64,000 nucleotides of DNA from Vairimorpha ceranae (GCF_000988165.1 NW_020169301.1:62001-126000), one strand, 5' to 3'. Counted from the first letter of the stretch, positions 10,174-19,455 are shown. Notes: generated from the sequence alone by a model not told the origin. Translations and numbers: made by a program.

Positions 10174-11769
10174 TTATTTATTACCTGATACTATAACATC
10201 GTTAATTTTTAAAATTGTACTAGCAAACTGTGTAGCCATCTGTAACTGCCTAATTTTACTTTTTAAAGTATCAAAAATATTAAGTTTTTTCATATTTTCT
10301 TCAGAATTTTCAAGACAATCAACTCCTAAAAAATGATTTTTTGTTCCATTTTGTTTTTTCCTTAAATTAGTAAGAACTTTTAAAGCATCAAGACCACTAT
10401 TTTTAGCAAGCAAAAGAGGTATTTGTTCCAATGCTCTACTAAATGCAATCATACACTCTTCCTCTTCTCCAACACAAGTTTTACTTTCCTGTTCAAGATG
10501 TAAAGAAATCGATATTTCTGCAGATCCACCGCCATAAACAATACGATCACTAATAAGCACATTTCTAACAGCACACAACCCATCTTGTATAGATCTCTTA
10601 GCCTCTTCAATTATCATATCATTACCTCCTTTAACAATTATAGTAACTGCCTTACTTTGTTTATTATTCTGTATAGTAATAAACTTTTCGTTATCTGTAC
10701 CATCTGAGGTTTCTTTAACATCTGCTTGTCCTAAATCTTCCTCTTTAATGTCTTCAAATCTAGAAATAATATTCCCTTGAATGTGTAAAGCTATCAAATC
10801 AAGATCATTTCCACCCACCCATCTTATAGCTGGTAAATTATTTTCCATTAACAAAGAGTTGGCTTCATCATCAAATCCCCATTGACACATAACTAAATCA
10901 ACTTTAGCATCTTTTAAAAATTTAATCATATCGAGAAATACTTCTCTTTCATATTTTTGCAAGGCTTTGTATTCTTCAGGATTTTTAATTAATAAATTAT
11001 GTTTATTTTTAAGTTTGGGTGGTTCAAATGGACATGCTAGAAGTGCGATTTTCACATTTTTAAATTCCTTTTTCATTTGTGGATGACTAAATTCTTTTTT
11101 TATAACCATTCCCCTAACAAGTTCCGTTTCCGCTACATCACACCCAATTCTTTTTTCGTAATTAATTAAACTAAAATCAACATCTTGTCTTTCAATGTCT
11201 GCAACAGATAAAATTGCTTCAACACAAATATTAGCAAATTTATCAATTGCTTTAGACACCACTTTACTGTGTAAACTTGTTCTTGCAGCATTTAACATAG
11301 CCTCTTTTTTATTATTTATTGATTCAGATATATTTTTAAGATGTTCAATAGCCTTGCTAAGTGCCGAATCGTAAAATTCAGCAATTCTTATCGGATGAAT
11401 TCCTTTATCCATAAGTTGTTTACTATTTTGTAATAAACCATTAGCCAGTATTAATACACCTGTTGTACCATCACCAATTTCATTATCTTGAGATTCACTG
11501 AGCTGTACAAAAAGTTTAGCAATGTCATTATCTGTCATATCCATCTCTTTAAGTATTGTAGCGCCATCATTAGTCACAGTAATTTCATCGTCTTTACTTT
11601 GTAAAATTTTATCCATTCCACAGGGACCGAAAGATGTTGATATGAAATTAGTAATATTATTTACTACAGAAATGTTTGTATTAATGGTAGTAAGTCCGTG
11701 TAGTCTAATATTAGATTCATCAGTTACTTCAAAGGCCTGACCTATTTCATCAGTTAAAAGTTGAGACAT
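10174..11769 (-). CDS. CCT5: T-complex protein 1 subunit epsilon (CCT5)
   Basis: CCT5 is one of the eight subunits of the cytosolic chaperonin TRiC/CCT, which folds actin and tubulin. Group II chaperonin motifs are clear: TSFGPCGMDK, VTNDGATIL, EIGDGTTGVLILA (ATP site), VKGGNDMI and GGGSAEISISL near the C-terminus. The pattern SQDNEIGDGTTG plus KGIHPIRIA points to the epsilon subunit. The longest frame begins at 11823, but the ATG at 11769 (protein MSQLLTDEIG, 531 residues) is directly preceded by CACCCTT. The longer start would also overlap the end of the upstream gene, so the inner start is chosen. It lies 28 bases downstream of the Cwc24-like gene on the same strand. Confidence 0.93.
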   Translation of the reverse strand: MSQLLTDEIGQAFEVTDESNIRLHGLTTINTNISVVNNITNFISTSFGPCGMDKILQSKDDEITVTNDGATILKEMDMTDNDIAKLFVQLSESQDNEIGDGTTGVLILANGLLQNSKQLMDKGIHPIRIAEFYDSALSKAIEHLKNISESINNKKEAMLNAARTSLHSKVVSKAIDKFANICVEAILSVADIERQDVDFSLINYEKRIGCDVAETELVRGMVIKKEFSHPQMKKEFKNVKIALLACPFEPPKLKNKHNLLIKNPEEYKALQKYEREVFLDMIKFLKDAKVDLVMCQWGFDDEANSLLMENNLPAIRWVGGNDLDLIALHIQGNIISRFEDIKEEDLGQADVKETSDGTDNEKFITIQNNKQSKAVTIIVKGGNDMIIEEAKRSIQDGLCAVRNVLISDRIVYGGGSAEISISLHLEQESKTCVGEEEECMIAFSRALEQIPLLLAKNSGLDALKVLTNLRKKQNGTKNHFLGVDCLENSEENMKKLNIFDTLKSKIRQLQMATQFASTILKINDVIVSGNK

Positions 11770-11797
11770 AAGGGTGAAAATATTGCAAATTAAAAAT

Positions 11798-12061
11798 TTA
11801 TTTTTTGTAATAAAATACGCCATAAAGTTCTTTTTGACACACTACACATTTTTCTAAGGAATCTCTGTTAAGTTTAACACAATCTAAGCAGTATTCATGA
11901 CTACAGTTTGTAGAGACAGCATTTAAAATTTCTTTATTGCATAAAGGACAAAGAATGGTGTCTGAACATGTGTTAAGTCTTATATGTGAATACTTACAAG
12001 TATTACCATATTTACAATAACCAGTTTTATTAAAAGGAGTGCATATTGATTTATGTTCCAT
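11798..12061 (-). CDS. CCCH zinc finger plus RING protein, Cwc24-like splicing factor
   Basis: Only 87 residues. A CCCH finger (C7-x8-C16-x5-C22-x3-H26) is followed at once by a RING finger (C38, C41, C53, H55, C58, C61, C72, C75). This order and spacing is that of yeast Cwc24 / human RNF113A, which binds the 5' splice site region in the activated spliceosome before the first step. The N-terminal and C-terminal extensions of the yeast protein are absent, leaving little more than the two fingers. The ATG follows TTCCCTTATA. The U2 snRNA at about 43.0 kb supports a working spliceosome. The call rests on domain order, so another CCCH-RING protein cannot be excluded. Confidence 0.8.
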   Translation of the reverse strand: MEHKSICTPFNKTGYCKYGNTCKYSHIRLNTCSDTILCPLCNKEILNAVSTNCSHEYCLDCVKLNRDSLEKCVVCQKELYGVFYYKK

Positions 12062-12471
12062 TATAAGGGAATATTATATTCGGTAAAAAAAAGATACCTA
12101 AATTGGTCTAGTGATGATATATAAAATATATTTTAAGAACATTTTGATACTTTTTCATAAAATAATGTTATACATACATTTTACTGATAAAAAGTAAGTT
12201 GAATAAATTGAGGGATCTTAGTATTTTGATGTAAAACAGAAACTAGAAAAAATATCTCTATTTAGCAAATTTCCATTTTACAGCATTTTAAAAAATCAAA
12301 CTAAATTTAGAAAAAAGTGCATTAATACAATTAATAAGAAAAAAAAATACCTAAGCAACCAGACAATAAATACTTACGTAGTTGTTTAAAATAAACATTT
12401 TTTTTGCACCAGAAAAATAATATTTTTTTACATTTTGATCAAATTCCTTATTGTTTATCCCTCAACTGTTT
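12062..12471. other. Divergent promoter region
   Basis: About 410 bases between the Cwc24-like gene (minus) and the RING gene (plus). CCC motifs sit at each edge; the middle shows nothing I recognise. Confidence 0.5.
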
Positions 12472-13134
12472 ATGCCATTTTACACAAACAAAGTAGTTTT
12501 AAAGTCAAAAACAAGAGGTCTTGAATATTCAAACGTAAGCTATTTTATTAAAAAATATGTTTCAGACTGTTCAATCTGCTTGCAATTTCCTAAAAATAGC
12601 TTATTAACAGAATGTAATCATGTTTTTTGCAAGAACTGTTTGACAGAAATGATAAAATTTTCAGACCGATGTCCAATATGCGCACTATTTGTCAAACATG
12701 TTTTTAATGTAAAATTAATACTTTTAAGAGAAATAAAAGATTTTATTTGCTTTAAAAAAGTAAAAACTTCTTATAATGCAGAATATTTTAGTTATCCATT
12801 TTTATCAATTTACTATGAAACTCCAGCTATATTTAAAAATACAAAATTAATTTATCAATCTGCTGACGGACAACCTTATTTTTTATGTCAACAAATTGTA
12901 AATAAACTTAATAGAAAAAAACATCTACCAGATATGATATGTGGGTTTATTAGAAATATCAAAGAAGTTGTTGTGAAAGGACAAGAAAACATTATATCAC
13001 ACAAAAACTATAAAAATTATTTTGATGTTATGTCTATAAATGTAACGAATAATACTAAATGTACCACTTATATTAATTCAGATCATATTTTAGAAGGTTC
13101 TGTTATATATATTGTAGAAATAATATTAAACTAA
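12472..13134 (+). CDS. RING finger protein of the RNF10/Mag2 family
   Basis: A C3HC4 RING (CSIC ... CNHVFCKNC ... CPIC) occupies roughly residues 33-72. The downstream block YQSADGQPYFL, followed by a segment about 30 residues later resembling the family's conserved IKEVVV...Y...L region, matches RNF10 and yeast Mag2. These E3 ligases monoubiquitinate 40S ribosomal proteins (uS3, uS5) on stalled initiation complexes. The frame opens at a TTG at 12451; the ATG at 12472 preceded by TCCCTCAACTGTTT is the better start and gives 220 residues. Human RNF10 is over 800 residues, so this is a strongly reduced version. Its stop codon overlaps the stop of the next, convergent gene by four bases. Confidence 0.75.
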   Translation: MPFYTNKVVLKSKTRGLEYSNVSYFIKKYVSDCSICLQFPKNSLLTECNHVFCKNCLTEMIKFSDRCPICALFVKHVFNVKLILLREIKDFICFKKVKTSYNAEYFSYPFLSIYYETPAIFKNTKLIYQSADGQPYFLCQQIVNKLNRKKHLPDMICGFIRNIKEVVVKGQENIISHKNYKNYFDVMSINVTNNTKCTTYINSDHILEGSVIYIVEIILN

Positions 13135-13478
13135 ATTTCGTATTCAGATGAGTCATCAATTATTGGTTCACTTTTAAATTTATACACACCTATTCTTTTT
13201 TCATGCATCTCATGTAAATCCTGTACTAATGAATTAATACAACACACACTTTTTAAAGCACTTGTTTCGTATCCTTCGTCTATTTCCAATTCCTCAACCA
13301 CATATCGACGTATTCCATAAACACTGAATGGTACAAGAAAAAGAGCGAATACAGAAAATTGCTTGTTTTTAAATATTCTGGCATATAAAATAGAAGACAC
13401 ATAACAGGAACATAACGAAGTAAATAAAAAATATCTTGGACTCAAAAACGGACAGAAGTAGGGAAGAGAATAAGACAT
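13131..13478 (-). CDS. Small membrane protein of unknown function
   Basis: This 115-residue protein has two hydrophobic segments (about residues 14-32 and 41-57) linked by a short basic turn (RIFKNK), so it is probably a hairpin membrane protein. The C-terminal half is soluble and acidic, ending DDSSEYEI. I do not recognise a family. The ATG has a CTCC rather than a CCC element about 10 bases upstream. It ends inside the stop codon of the convergent RING gene. Confidence 0.6.
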   Translation of the reverse strand: MSYSLPYFCPFLSPRYFLFTSLCSCYVSSILYARIFKNKQFSVFALFLVPFSVYGIRRYVVEELEIDEGYETSALKSVCCINSLVQDLHEMHEKRIGVYKFKSEPIIDDSSEYEI

Positions 13479-13553
13479 AAAAAGGAGAAAAAAAAATTAT
13501 AAATTATTTTAAACATAAAGGAGAAAATTTATTTTTATAATTTGTAAAAAATT

Positions 13554-13907
13554 CTATTTCATTAAAGATGAAAAAAATTCGTCAATTTTATTTGCATCCC
13601 ATTTTACAACAGCTTTTCTGTTTGTATAAAATCCATATAATTTTGTGTAACATTTCTCTAATGATTTGTCTTTAATCTTCTTAGTTCTAAAAATATTACT
13701 TATTTCATTTTCAATATCTTCAATAGATGTAAGTTTATTACATTCAATTTTAATATTATATAACTTAAGCAAGTTATTTATTTTAAATTCTAACTTATCA
13801 ATATTTTGTGTTTCGCAAATTTTTGTATCAAACTTGTTAACCATTTTACGTCCTTTGATATTTTTTATTAATTCGTTAATTTCATTTTGCAGCGTATCAT
13901 TTTGCAT
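13554..13907 (-). CDS. Small coiled-coil protein, unknown
   Basis: The longest frame starts at a TTG (13961). The ATG at 13907, preceded by TACCCACAAATTA, is preferred and gives 117 residues (MQNDTLQNEI...). It is mostly helical with heptad-like Leu/Ile spacing over residues 5-60. The C-terminal stretch (NRKAVVKWDANKIDEFF) looks like a small folded or binding segment. Family unknown. The gene lies 75 bases downstream of the membrane-protein gene's start, on the same strand. Confidence 0.5.
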   Translation of the reverse strand: MQNDTLQNEINELIKNIKGRKMVNKFDTKICETQNIDKLEFKINNLLKLYNIKIECNKLTSIEDIENEISNIFRTKKIKDKSLEKCYTKLYGFYTNRKAVVKWDANKIDEFFSSLMK

Positions 13908-14316
13908 TAATTTGTGGGTAAAATTTAAAAAAATTAAAAATACATAATAACTTAAATACAATTATCATGTAATAAGCGTGATTTTAATAATGATGTATTA
14001 TTGCATTTTAATGCCAATATTAAAGATAAAATTTAGAAAATGTCATTTTGATAACCTATAAAAAATATTTTTGCAAATCAATACTTAAGAAATAAAAAAA
14101 CACGAATTTAAGTGGTAGAAAAATAAATTAAAACGTAGGTAAAAGTCTTGTAAAAAACTCTAATACCACCATGACTTACCATACAAAATTTTTTCTGTAA
14201 AAAAATACAGAAAAGTTCACATTAACAAAAATCAACACAAAAAATCTTTTTTTTTGCCAAATTATTTGTGTGACTACCTAAAGAACTAATTATAAAAAAA
14301 AAATAAATAAATTTAA

Positions 14317-14840
14317 TTACTTACTCTTTTGCATTTTTAACGCCTTAGCTTGTTCTTCTAGTTCCTTAATACGTAACTCTGCAGCCTGCTTTTTAGCAAT
14401 ATGCTCTTTCATAGCCACACTATTTTTAAATAAATTACCTTTAGCTCTTCTTCTAAACAACTGGTATTCCTCAGTACTAATCTTTCCTTCTTCTTTCATG
14501 CTTTTTAATTCTCTTCTCATAACTCTAATCTTTTTAATCCATAAAGTCTTCTTGTTAAGCCTGGCATTAGCAGTACCAAGCCTTTTACCCAATCCCATGT
14601 GTCTTCCTTTAGCAACAGCTTCTTTGTAAATTCTAGATCTACCTTTGGAATTGTATTTATCAAGTTTTTTAATAATAACATTATCGTCTATTAACTGACG
14701 AATTTGATCTCTAGTGCTAACTTGATTAATCTGATTTTTAGAAGATGGGTCAAGCCAAATCTTGTTTTTACCGCAATTTAATATTTTTGCTGCCATAGCA
14801 CGTGCTTTCTCACTCTTGTTAACTTTTTTTTCGTTTTCCC
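14317..14840 (-). CDS. RPL19: Ribosomal protein eL19 (main exon)
   Basis: This is a large-subunit ribosomal protein. The core from residue [16 protein letters not shown] through [10 protein letters not shown] and [13 protein letters not shown] is typical eL19. The open frame with an internal ATG covers only 14317-14796 and would lack the conserved N-terminal helix; the frame stays open upstream ([14 protein letters not shown]), which restores it. Upstream at 14841-14865 (minus) is a 25-nt sequence GTAAGTG...TTTTAG beginning at the G of an ATG (14867-14865) that itself follows CCCCAAAAA, so a start-codon-splitting intron is likely. Splicing leaves the frame off by one at an A9 run (14824-14832 on the plus strand as T9); eight A would put it in frame. 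The 5' end is therefore provisional. Confidence 0.9.
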
Positions 14841-14865
14841 TAAAATTATAAATTTTTCACTTACA
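14841..14865 (-). other. Candidate 25-nt spliceosomal intron in eL19 start codon
   Basis: On the minus strand the sequence runs CCCCAAAAA-AT|GTAAGTG...TAATTTTAG|GGAAAACG. The donor is GTAAGT, the acceptor TTTTAG, with an A-rich TTATAA just before it as a possible branch site. Known microsporidian introns are of this size and often sit in or next to the start codon of ribosomal protein genes. See the eL19 entry for the frame problem. Confidence 0.6.
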
Positions 14866-15095
14866 TTTTTTTGGGGCTTAAAATCAAAAAATTAAATCTT
14901 CTTGAAAAAGGTTGAATACTTGTCTAATGCCGTTCAATTTACAAAAACAAGTTTATTTTAACATATGTAGATATTGAATATTACAAGTTTAAGATATTTT
15001 TGTATAAAATGTTATACTTTTACAACACATAAGTTTATATTAAAAATGCATCAACTGCTATTAACGTTTAAAAGTCAATTAAAAGTGAAGTCTAT

Positions 15096-15605
15096 TTATT
15101 CTGGTTCACAACCACAACTCCAAACACCTTCTACCTTTTTACAGTCCATAATGGGCTTTCCTAATCTTTTATTAACTATGTTATGTGCTTTACATAGCCA
15201 CTGGACAAATTCGTCATGTGTGGCAACTTGTGGAGGATTTAAGCTTAACAGTCTTTGAAAATGTCCACAACATTCTGCACAGGGGAAAAGAGATGATAAA
15301 AGGTAAATAAATTGAAGTGTATCTTTTTTATGTTGTACTGTAGGAAATGCAGGATAAACAGCTGCCATGGTATGTAAAAGTGTCCATGTTGCTCTCCCCA
15401 ATCTATCTTTAACTTCCTTATTTGTTAATTTTTGATTATGAATTAGACCTAATTCACCTACTTTTGGTGAAATAGATTGTAAAACAGATTTTCCAAGTGA
15501 GTTGTCTGCATGTGTATGCGGGAAAAAATGCTGTTTTGCTAAATAAACAATCCATACACCCAATAAGATAATAAGTCCTCTTAATACTTTCTGCTCTTTG
15601 TTCAT
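15096..15605 (-). CDS. Erv2-like FAD-dependent sulfhydryl oxidase
   Basis: In this 169-residue protein a hydrophobic segment (about residues 8-23) suggests an N-terminal membrane anchor. The Erv/ALR domain follows: GRATWTLLHTMAAVYP, the redox centre C109-A-E-C112, and the FAD-binding HNIVNKRLGKP. C138 and C155 form the family's structural C-x16-C pair. The tail ends CGC (C164, C166), which is the shuttle cysteine pattern of yeast Erv2 in the ER rather than that of mitochondrial Erv1. An ER oxidase passing disulfides to PDI would fit the PDI family at 48.7-58.1 kb. A mitosomal Erv1 role is the alternative. It lies downstream of, and convergent with nothing on, the plus strand at 14.9-15.1 kb. 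Confidence 0.88.
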   Translation of the reverse strand: MNKEQKVLRGLIILLGVWIVYLAKQHFFPHTHADNSLGKSVLQSISPKVGELGLIHNQKLTNKEVKDRLGRATWTLLHTMAAVYPAFPTVQHKKDTLQFIYLLSSLFPCAECCGHFQRLLSLNPPQVATHDEFVQWLCKAHNIVNKRLGKPIMDCKKVEGVWSCGCEPE

Positions 15606-15746
15606 GTTTATTTACAAATTAATTTAATATAAATAAGTTGTGAAACATGTTTCAAGATTTTTAATGTAAAATTATTTTACAATGAGAAATGTTTGGTTTT
15701 AGTTCTCCTTTAAATTAATATAAATATTATTAATCTGAAACAGAAT

Positions 15747-16379
15747 ATGATAAGTGTAAGCATTCTTGATTCTAATCTTTTAAATATAGAAAAATCTCTT
15801 ACTGAGCTAAAAAATAATAATATAAATCATTTACATTTAGACATTCTTGATACTTCTCTAGTACCTAATATTTCATTTGGTCCTAATATTATTAACCAAA
15901 TACTTAAATATGATTTTATATTTGATGTACACTTAATGGTAAAAGATCCTATTACTATCCTTCAACTTTTAGACTTAGAAAAAATTGATATTGTCTTTAT
16001 TCATTACGAAATAAATAACATGTTACATGTAGTGGAATTTCTTGTAAAAAACAATAAAAAAATAGGACTTACAATAAGCCCTAATATTTCAGTTAAAACC
16101 ATTTTCTCACTTCCTGAAAGAATCTTACAAAATGTTAATACAATTCTTATAATGACTGTACATCCAGGATTTGGAAATCAAAAATTTATAAACGAATGTG
16201 CAGAAAAAATAAAAATGATTGATAAAAAAAGATACAGTGTTGCAGTAGATGGGGGTATTTCAATAAATACAATACGAAATGTAAAAGGGTACGATAAAAT
16301 TGTAATAGGATCAGCCTATTTTAAGGCAGAGAATAAAAAAGTATTTTTAAATGAGATCGAAGAAATTTTAAAGAAATAA
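15747..16379 (+). CDS. RPE: Ribulose-phosphate 3-epimerase
   Basis: The enzyme interconverts ribulose-5-phosphate and xylulose-5-phosphate in the pentose phosphate pathway, in the cytosol. At 210 residues it is close to the normal length. Active-site blocks are all visible: HLHLDILD followed by PNISFGPNII, the metal-binding FDVHLMV, MTVHPGFGNQKF, and the phosphate-binding VDGGIS and IGSAYF near the end. The start has no CCC close by; ATG at 15747 is the first Met and gives the expected N-terminal beta strand. It is divergent from the Erv2-like gene, 141 bases apart. Confidence 0.95.
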   Translation: MISVSILDSNLLNIEKSLTELKNNNINHLHLDILDTSLVPNISFGPNIINQILKYDFIFDVHLMVKDPITILQLLDLEKIDIVFIHYEINNMLHVVEFLVKNNKKIGLTISPNISVKTIFSLPERILQNVNTILIMTVHPGFGNQKFINECAEKIKMIDKKRYSVAVDGGISINTIRNVKGYDKIVIGSAYFKAENKKVFLNEIEEILKK

Positions 16380-16716
16380 TAAAATTTTTAGTGAAAATAT
16401 TAAGAAAGTGATTTTATTTATTAAACTAAAAAGGAACAGTAATCTCATATATTAGGACAAATACAATATTTAAATGCTAAAAATATAGTAAACCGCACAA
16501 TTTTTTTATAAAAAAGTATAATTTATAATATAAGATTAAATTTTTAAGATAAATTAAAAAAAAATATTTTTGATTTGTAATACATTAAAAAGAATAGATT
16601 TTTAATCAATATATTAAACAGTTGTTTAAATTTACATAAATAAACATTGCTTAGCAAATTTTATAAAACATAATTGTGCTCTAAAACTAATTGTAACATT
16701 CTACAGTAAAGAATAA
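16380..16716. other. Intergenic gap between convergent genes
   Basis: AT-rich; I see nothing in it. Confidence 0.5.
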
Positions 16717-17736
16717 TTAAAACAATAATTTAATGTTGTAATTGATGTATCCTGTACCATAAGAATAAAAAGTTATCCCACCATTTTCTTTTTTAAGCTG
16801 ATAATTAAAATTAAAAACGTCTTTTAATAAATTTAACGTCTTTTTATTTAATTCGTCTAATTTTGACACTTGAATACAACTAACACTAGTACTTGATAAG
16901 GCTAAAAGTATAAATAATAAATTATTAAGTTTATAATCGTATATTCCTCCTCTACATATACTTTTAAAAAGAATGCGCACTGCCTCTTCTACTACCTCTT
17001 CGGGTTTATAAGTTCCTCCGTCTTTCGTAGCGTAAAATATTCCATTTTTTGATTCGCTAAACAACGTACACTGGAAACCTGGCGCTGGTCCAGAATTAGT
17101 TCTATTATAAATATTAGTAAACACTTTAAAATTGTATGAGTTGAGTAATTCGTTAGCTTTAGTTGACATATCGTGTACATATGTCGAATTAAGTCTAGCA
17201 CTTATAAGAAGAGCCCTAGTTTTTTCTAGTGGTTCTAATTTATTTAAATCAATAGCTTTTAATTCTTTAACAGTACCACATGTAAAAATCACTTCCCCCT
17301 GTGCATCAGCCTGGCCGTAAAATCCTCGTTTTTTAACTACAAGATCAAGATCAGGAATACTAAAAATTTTTAACATTTTAAAATAAGCTATACGAATAAT
17401 ATCAATACTGTTATCTTTATCAGTTATACCAGTAAAATTAATACAAGTTTTTTTATCACTAAAAGGAAGAATAAACAAAAGACTTATTATATAATTAAAT
17501 ATTTCATCTGTACATTTATAATCGTATGTACCACCGACTAATATTCCTGGCACAAAAAATAGTTTATTAGATTTAACTGTATATTTTGACCCTTTTGTAA
17601 GTTTACAAAGCAGTTTACAATAAGAAATATTCTTGTCTATGTCTGTAAGAATAACCTCTACTGGTTTTTTAGTTATTAGTGCCAGTGAAAGTTTTGTATT
17701 AAATATTGATATATCGTGAAAATTAGAAGTCTCCAT
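16717..17736 (-). CDS. RCL1: RNA 3'-phosphate cyclase-like protein Rcl1
   Basis: In this 339-residue protein the cyclase-like fold is shown by GILVGGTYDY, KRGFYGQADAQGEV in the place of the KRG...GGGEV block, and GFQCTLFSESKNGIFY followed by EVVEEAVR and the glycine-rich KSICRGGIYD. The catalytic His of true RtcA cyclases is not seen near the C-terminus, as in Rcl1. Rcl1 works with GTPase Bms1 in the small-subunit processome and is needed for 18S rRNA maturation in the nucleolus. The usual triple glycine is altered to ADAQG. The ATG follows TTTCCCTT. The gene shares a 46-base divergent promoter with the Myb gene. Confidence 0.88.
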   Translation of the reverse strand: METSNFHDISIFNTKLSLALITKKPVEVILTDIDKNISYCKLLCKLTKGSKYTVKSNKLFFVPGILVGGTYDYKCTDEIFNYIISLLFILPFSDKKTCINFTGITDKDNSIDIIRIAYFKMLKIFSIPDLDLVVKKRGFYGQADAQGEVIFTCGTVKELKAIDLNKLEPLEKTRALLISARLNSTYVHDMSTKANELLNSYNFKVFTNIYNRTNSGPAPGFQCTLFSESKNGIFYATKDGGTYKPEEVVEEAVRILFKSICRGGIYDYKLNNLLFILLALSSTSVSCIQVSKLDELNKKTLNLLKDVFNFNYQLKKENGGITFYSYGTGYINYNIKLLF

Positions 17737-17782
17737 AAGGGAAACAAAAATAACAAATAACTTAGCTAACCGTTATATTTTT
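17737..17782. promoter_or_regulatory. 46-base divergent promoter of RCL1 and Myb gene with Myb-type site
   Basis: The RCL1 side carries the usual CCC element next to its ATG. The Myb side has none, but at 17767-17775 it carries TAACCGTTA, which read on the minus strand contains TAACGG, a match to the Myb consensus YAAC(G/T)G. It lies 7 bases before the Myb ATG and could allow autoregulation (inference). Confidence 0.45.
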
Positions 17783-18586
17783 ATGTTACTGCCCCATAAA
17801 AAATATAAAAAGCAAAATAAAGATAGGCCAGTTTTAAAATCATATTTTAAACAAAAAAAGACTGTTAAGTATGACTTTAATATAGACATGTCAGTTATTA
17901 AGACGCCCACAGATTTATATTGGAATAAACTAGCAGATAAAATGAAAATAGACGTAAATTCGTGTTACACTGGATTTATTAAAAAATATTTTAAACAATT
18001 TAACTTTTTATGGACTGATGAAACTGACACTAGACTTTTAAATCTAATTGATCAAAATTTGTCATGGCACGCTATTGGATTTGTACTTAATGTTAATCCT
18101 CTTGATTGTATTAGGCGATATTACCGATTAACTAATAAAAAAACGTATTGGTCGGAAGACGAAGATAGAAAGTTGTTAGAATTGGTAGATAAATTTTCAC
18201 ACAGATGGGTACAAATCTCTACATTTTTTAGTGATAAATCAAGAGCTCAGTGTTTACAAAGATATAAAAAATTGAGTGAAGGAATTAAAAAAGGAAAATG
18301 GTCTGCAGATGAAGACAAGCTATTAAAAAGTGCTGTAGAAAAATACATAGATAGAGGATGGAAGTATATATCACAATTTTTACCTGCAAGAAGTGATTCT
18401 CAGTGTAGAGAGAGATGGGTTAATTCTTTAAATCCTAGCCTTAAAAAAGGGAAGTGGAGTAAAGAAGAAGATGAATTGTTGTTAAGTCTAATAGGACAGC
18501 CATGGTTAGATATTTGTAAAAAAATAGAAGGAAGAACAGCTAAGCAGTGTAGAAAAAGGTATCTTAAATTAATAAAAAAGACTTAG
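17783..18586 (+). CDS. Myb-like DNA-binding protein with four SANT/Myb repeats
   Basis: Of 267 residues, four Myb-type repeats lie at about 77-116, 123-163, 173-215 and 225-263. Repeats 2-4 show the regular tryptophans (YWSEDEDRKLLELV, KGKWSADEDKLLKSAV, KGKWSKEEDELLLSLI) and the recognition-helix pattern S-x-x-QC-x-x-R(W/Y). Repeat 1 is less regular. Four consecutive repeats with this spacing recall SNAPC4/Bas1-type factors; which one cannot be said. The N-terminal 75 residues are basic. It is probably a sequence-specific transcription factor in the nucleus. A candidate Myb site lies in its own short promoter. Confidence 0.85.
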   Translation: MLLPHKKYKKQNKDRPVLKSYFKQKKTVKYDFNIDMSVIKTPTDLYWNKLADKMKIDVNSCYTGFIKKYFKQFNFLWTDETDTRLLNLIDQNLSWHAIGFVLNVNPLDCIRRYYRLTNKKTYWSEDEDRKLLELVDKFSHRWVQISTFFSDKSRAQCLQRYKKLSEGIKKGKWSADEDKLLKSAVEKYIDRGWKYISQFLPARSDSQCRERWVNSLNPSLKKGKWSKEEDELLLSLIGQPWLDICKKIEGRTAKQCRKRYLKLIKKT

Positions 18587-18955
18587 AAGAATATTTGCAA
18601 AATATAGATAACAAATTAATTTATAAATTGTAGTTAAATGCAATTCTAGTGTTTTTAAATAATTACAAATTTCAACTAAAATATTAACCTAAAGATATTT
18701 TTAAAAAGAGAGCTCGAGTACTCTAGTTTCTTACATTTCAGCTTGTCGTTTAAAATTTTTACCCTCAGAAAACAAGATCAAAAAAAAGAAAGAGCGTAAA
18801 AAAATAAACAGAAAGTACACATTTTGTGCAATTTAAAGCAAATTGAATATCAAAATTGTTATTTTTTTGTAAAAAAGTTACTTTAAAATAACTTTTTAAA
18901 TACTTCAGGTTGATTGTTTCTTTTAATTGCAAAAAGCTTTAACAAATAGCTTATA
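18587..18955. other. Intergenic sequence left of Merlin relic
   Basis: AT-rich with a short mixed stretch near 18,710-18,800; nothing recognised. Confidence 0.4.
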
Positions 18956-19455
18956 TCTCTCTTATTACAATATCTAATAGACGTATTCGTCTTAACACCA
19001 TTCGAGTTCCTTCTATCGTATTAGTATGAACACCTGCAGTATTGTCTACGAAATTAGTTCTATGAAAAAATATGTAGTGTAAATAAACTTCTTTATGCAA
19101 ATTGCAATAATTTTTCCAACAATCTGTATAAATAAAATGCCAGGAATTGCATTATTCTTTAATTAAACTAATTAATGTTTCAAAATTTTTAATTTTAATA
19201 AGACAATACACCTTGCTAGTGGTCGTTCTACCATACTTAATACCTAAACACCTTCTACCATATAACCTTAATAGTACTTACGTTTGCCAAATTTGAATTA
19301 TTTATTTCCACTATCACGCCAGGGCCACCTATTTTAATATTATCAGAAATACATTTTACTGTTTTCTTTATAATACACGCCCTACATTTTTCTTGCTTAA
19401 ACATGTCAAAAAGTTTGAATCTTATTGTAGGACAGTAAAGATGTAGACATGTCAA
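18956..19455 (-). pseudogene. Decayed Merlin (ISXO2-like DDE) transposase
   Basis: Read on the minus strand through several frameshifts and stops, pieces of a Merlin/IS1016-type transposase appear in order: a start-region fragment (about 19,455-19,360), IGGPGVIVEINNSN (first catalytic Asp changed to Asn), VWVLSMVERP across a stop, then FIYTDCWKNY (second Asp kept) and TNFVDNTAGVHTNTIEGT (the Glu kept). No frame is longer than 66 codons, so the gene is dead. Merlin elements are common in Nosema. The repeat at 19426-19531 probably marks one end of the element. Confidence 0.85.
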
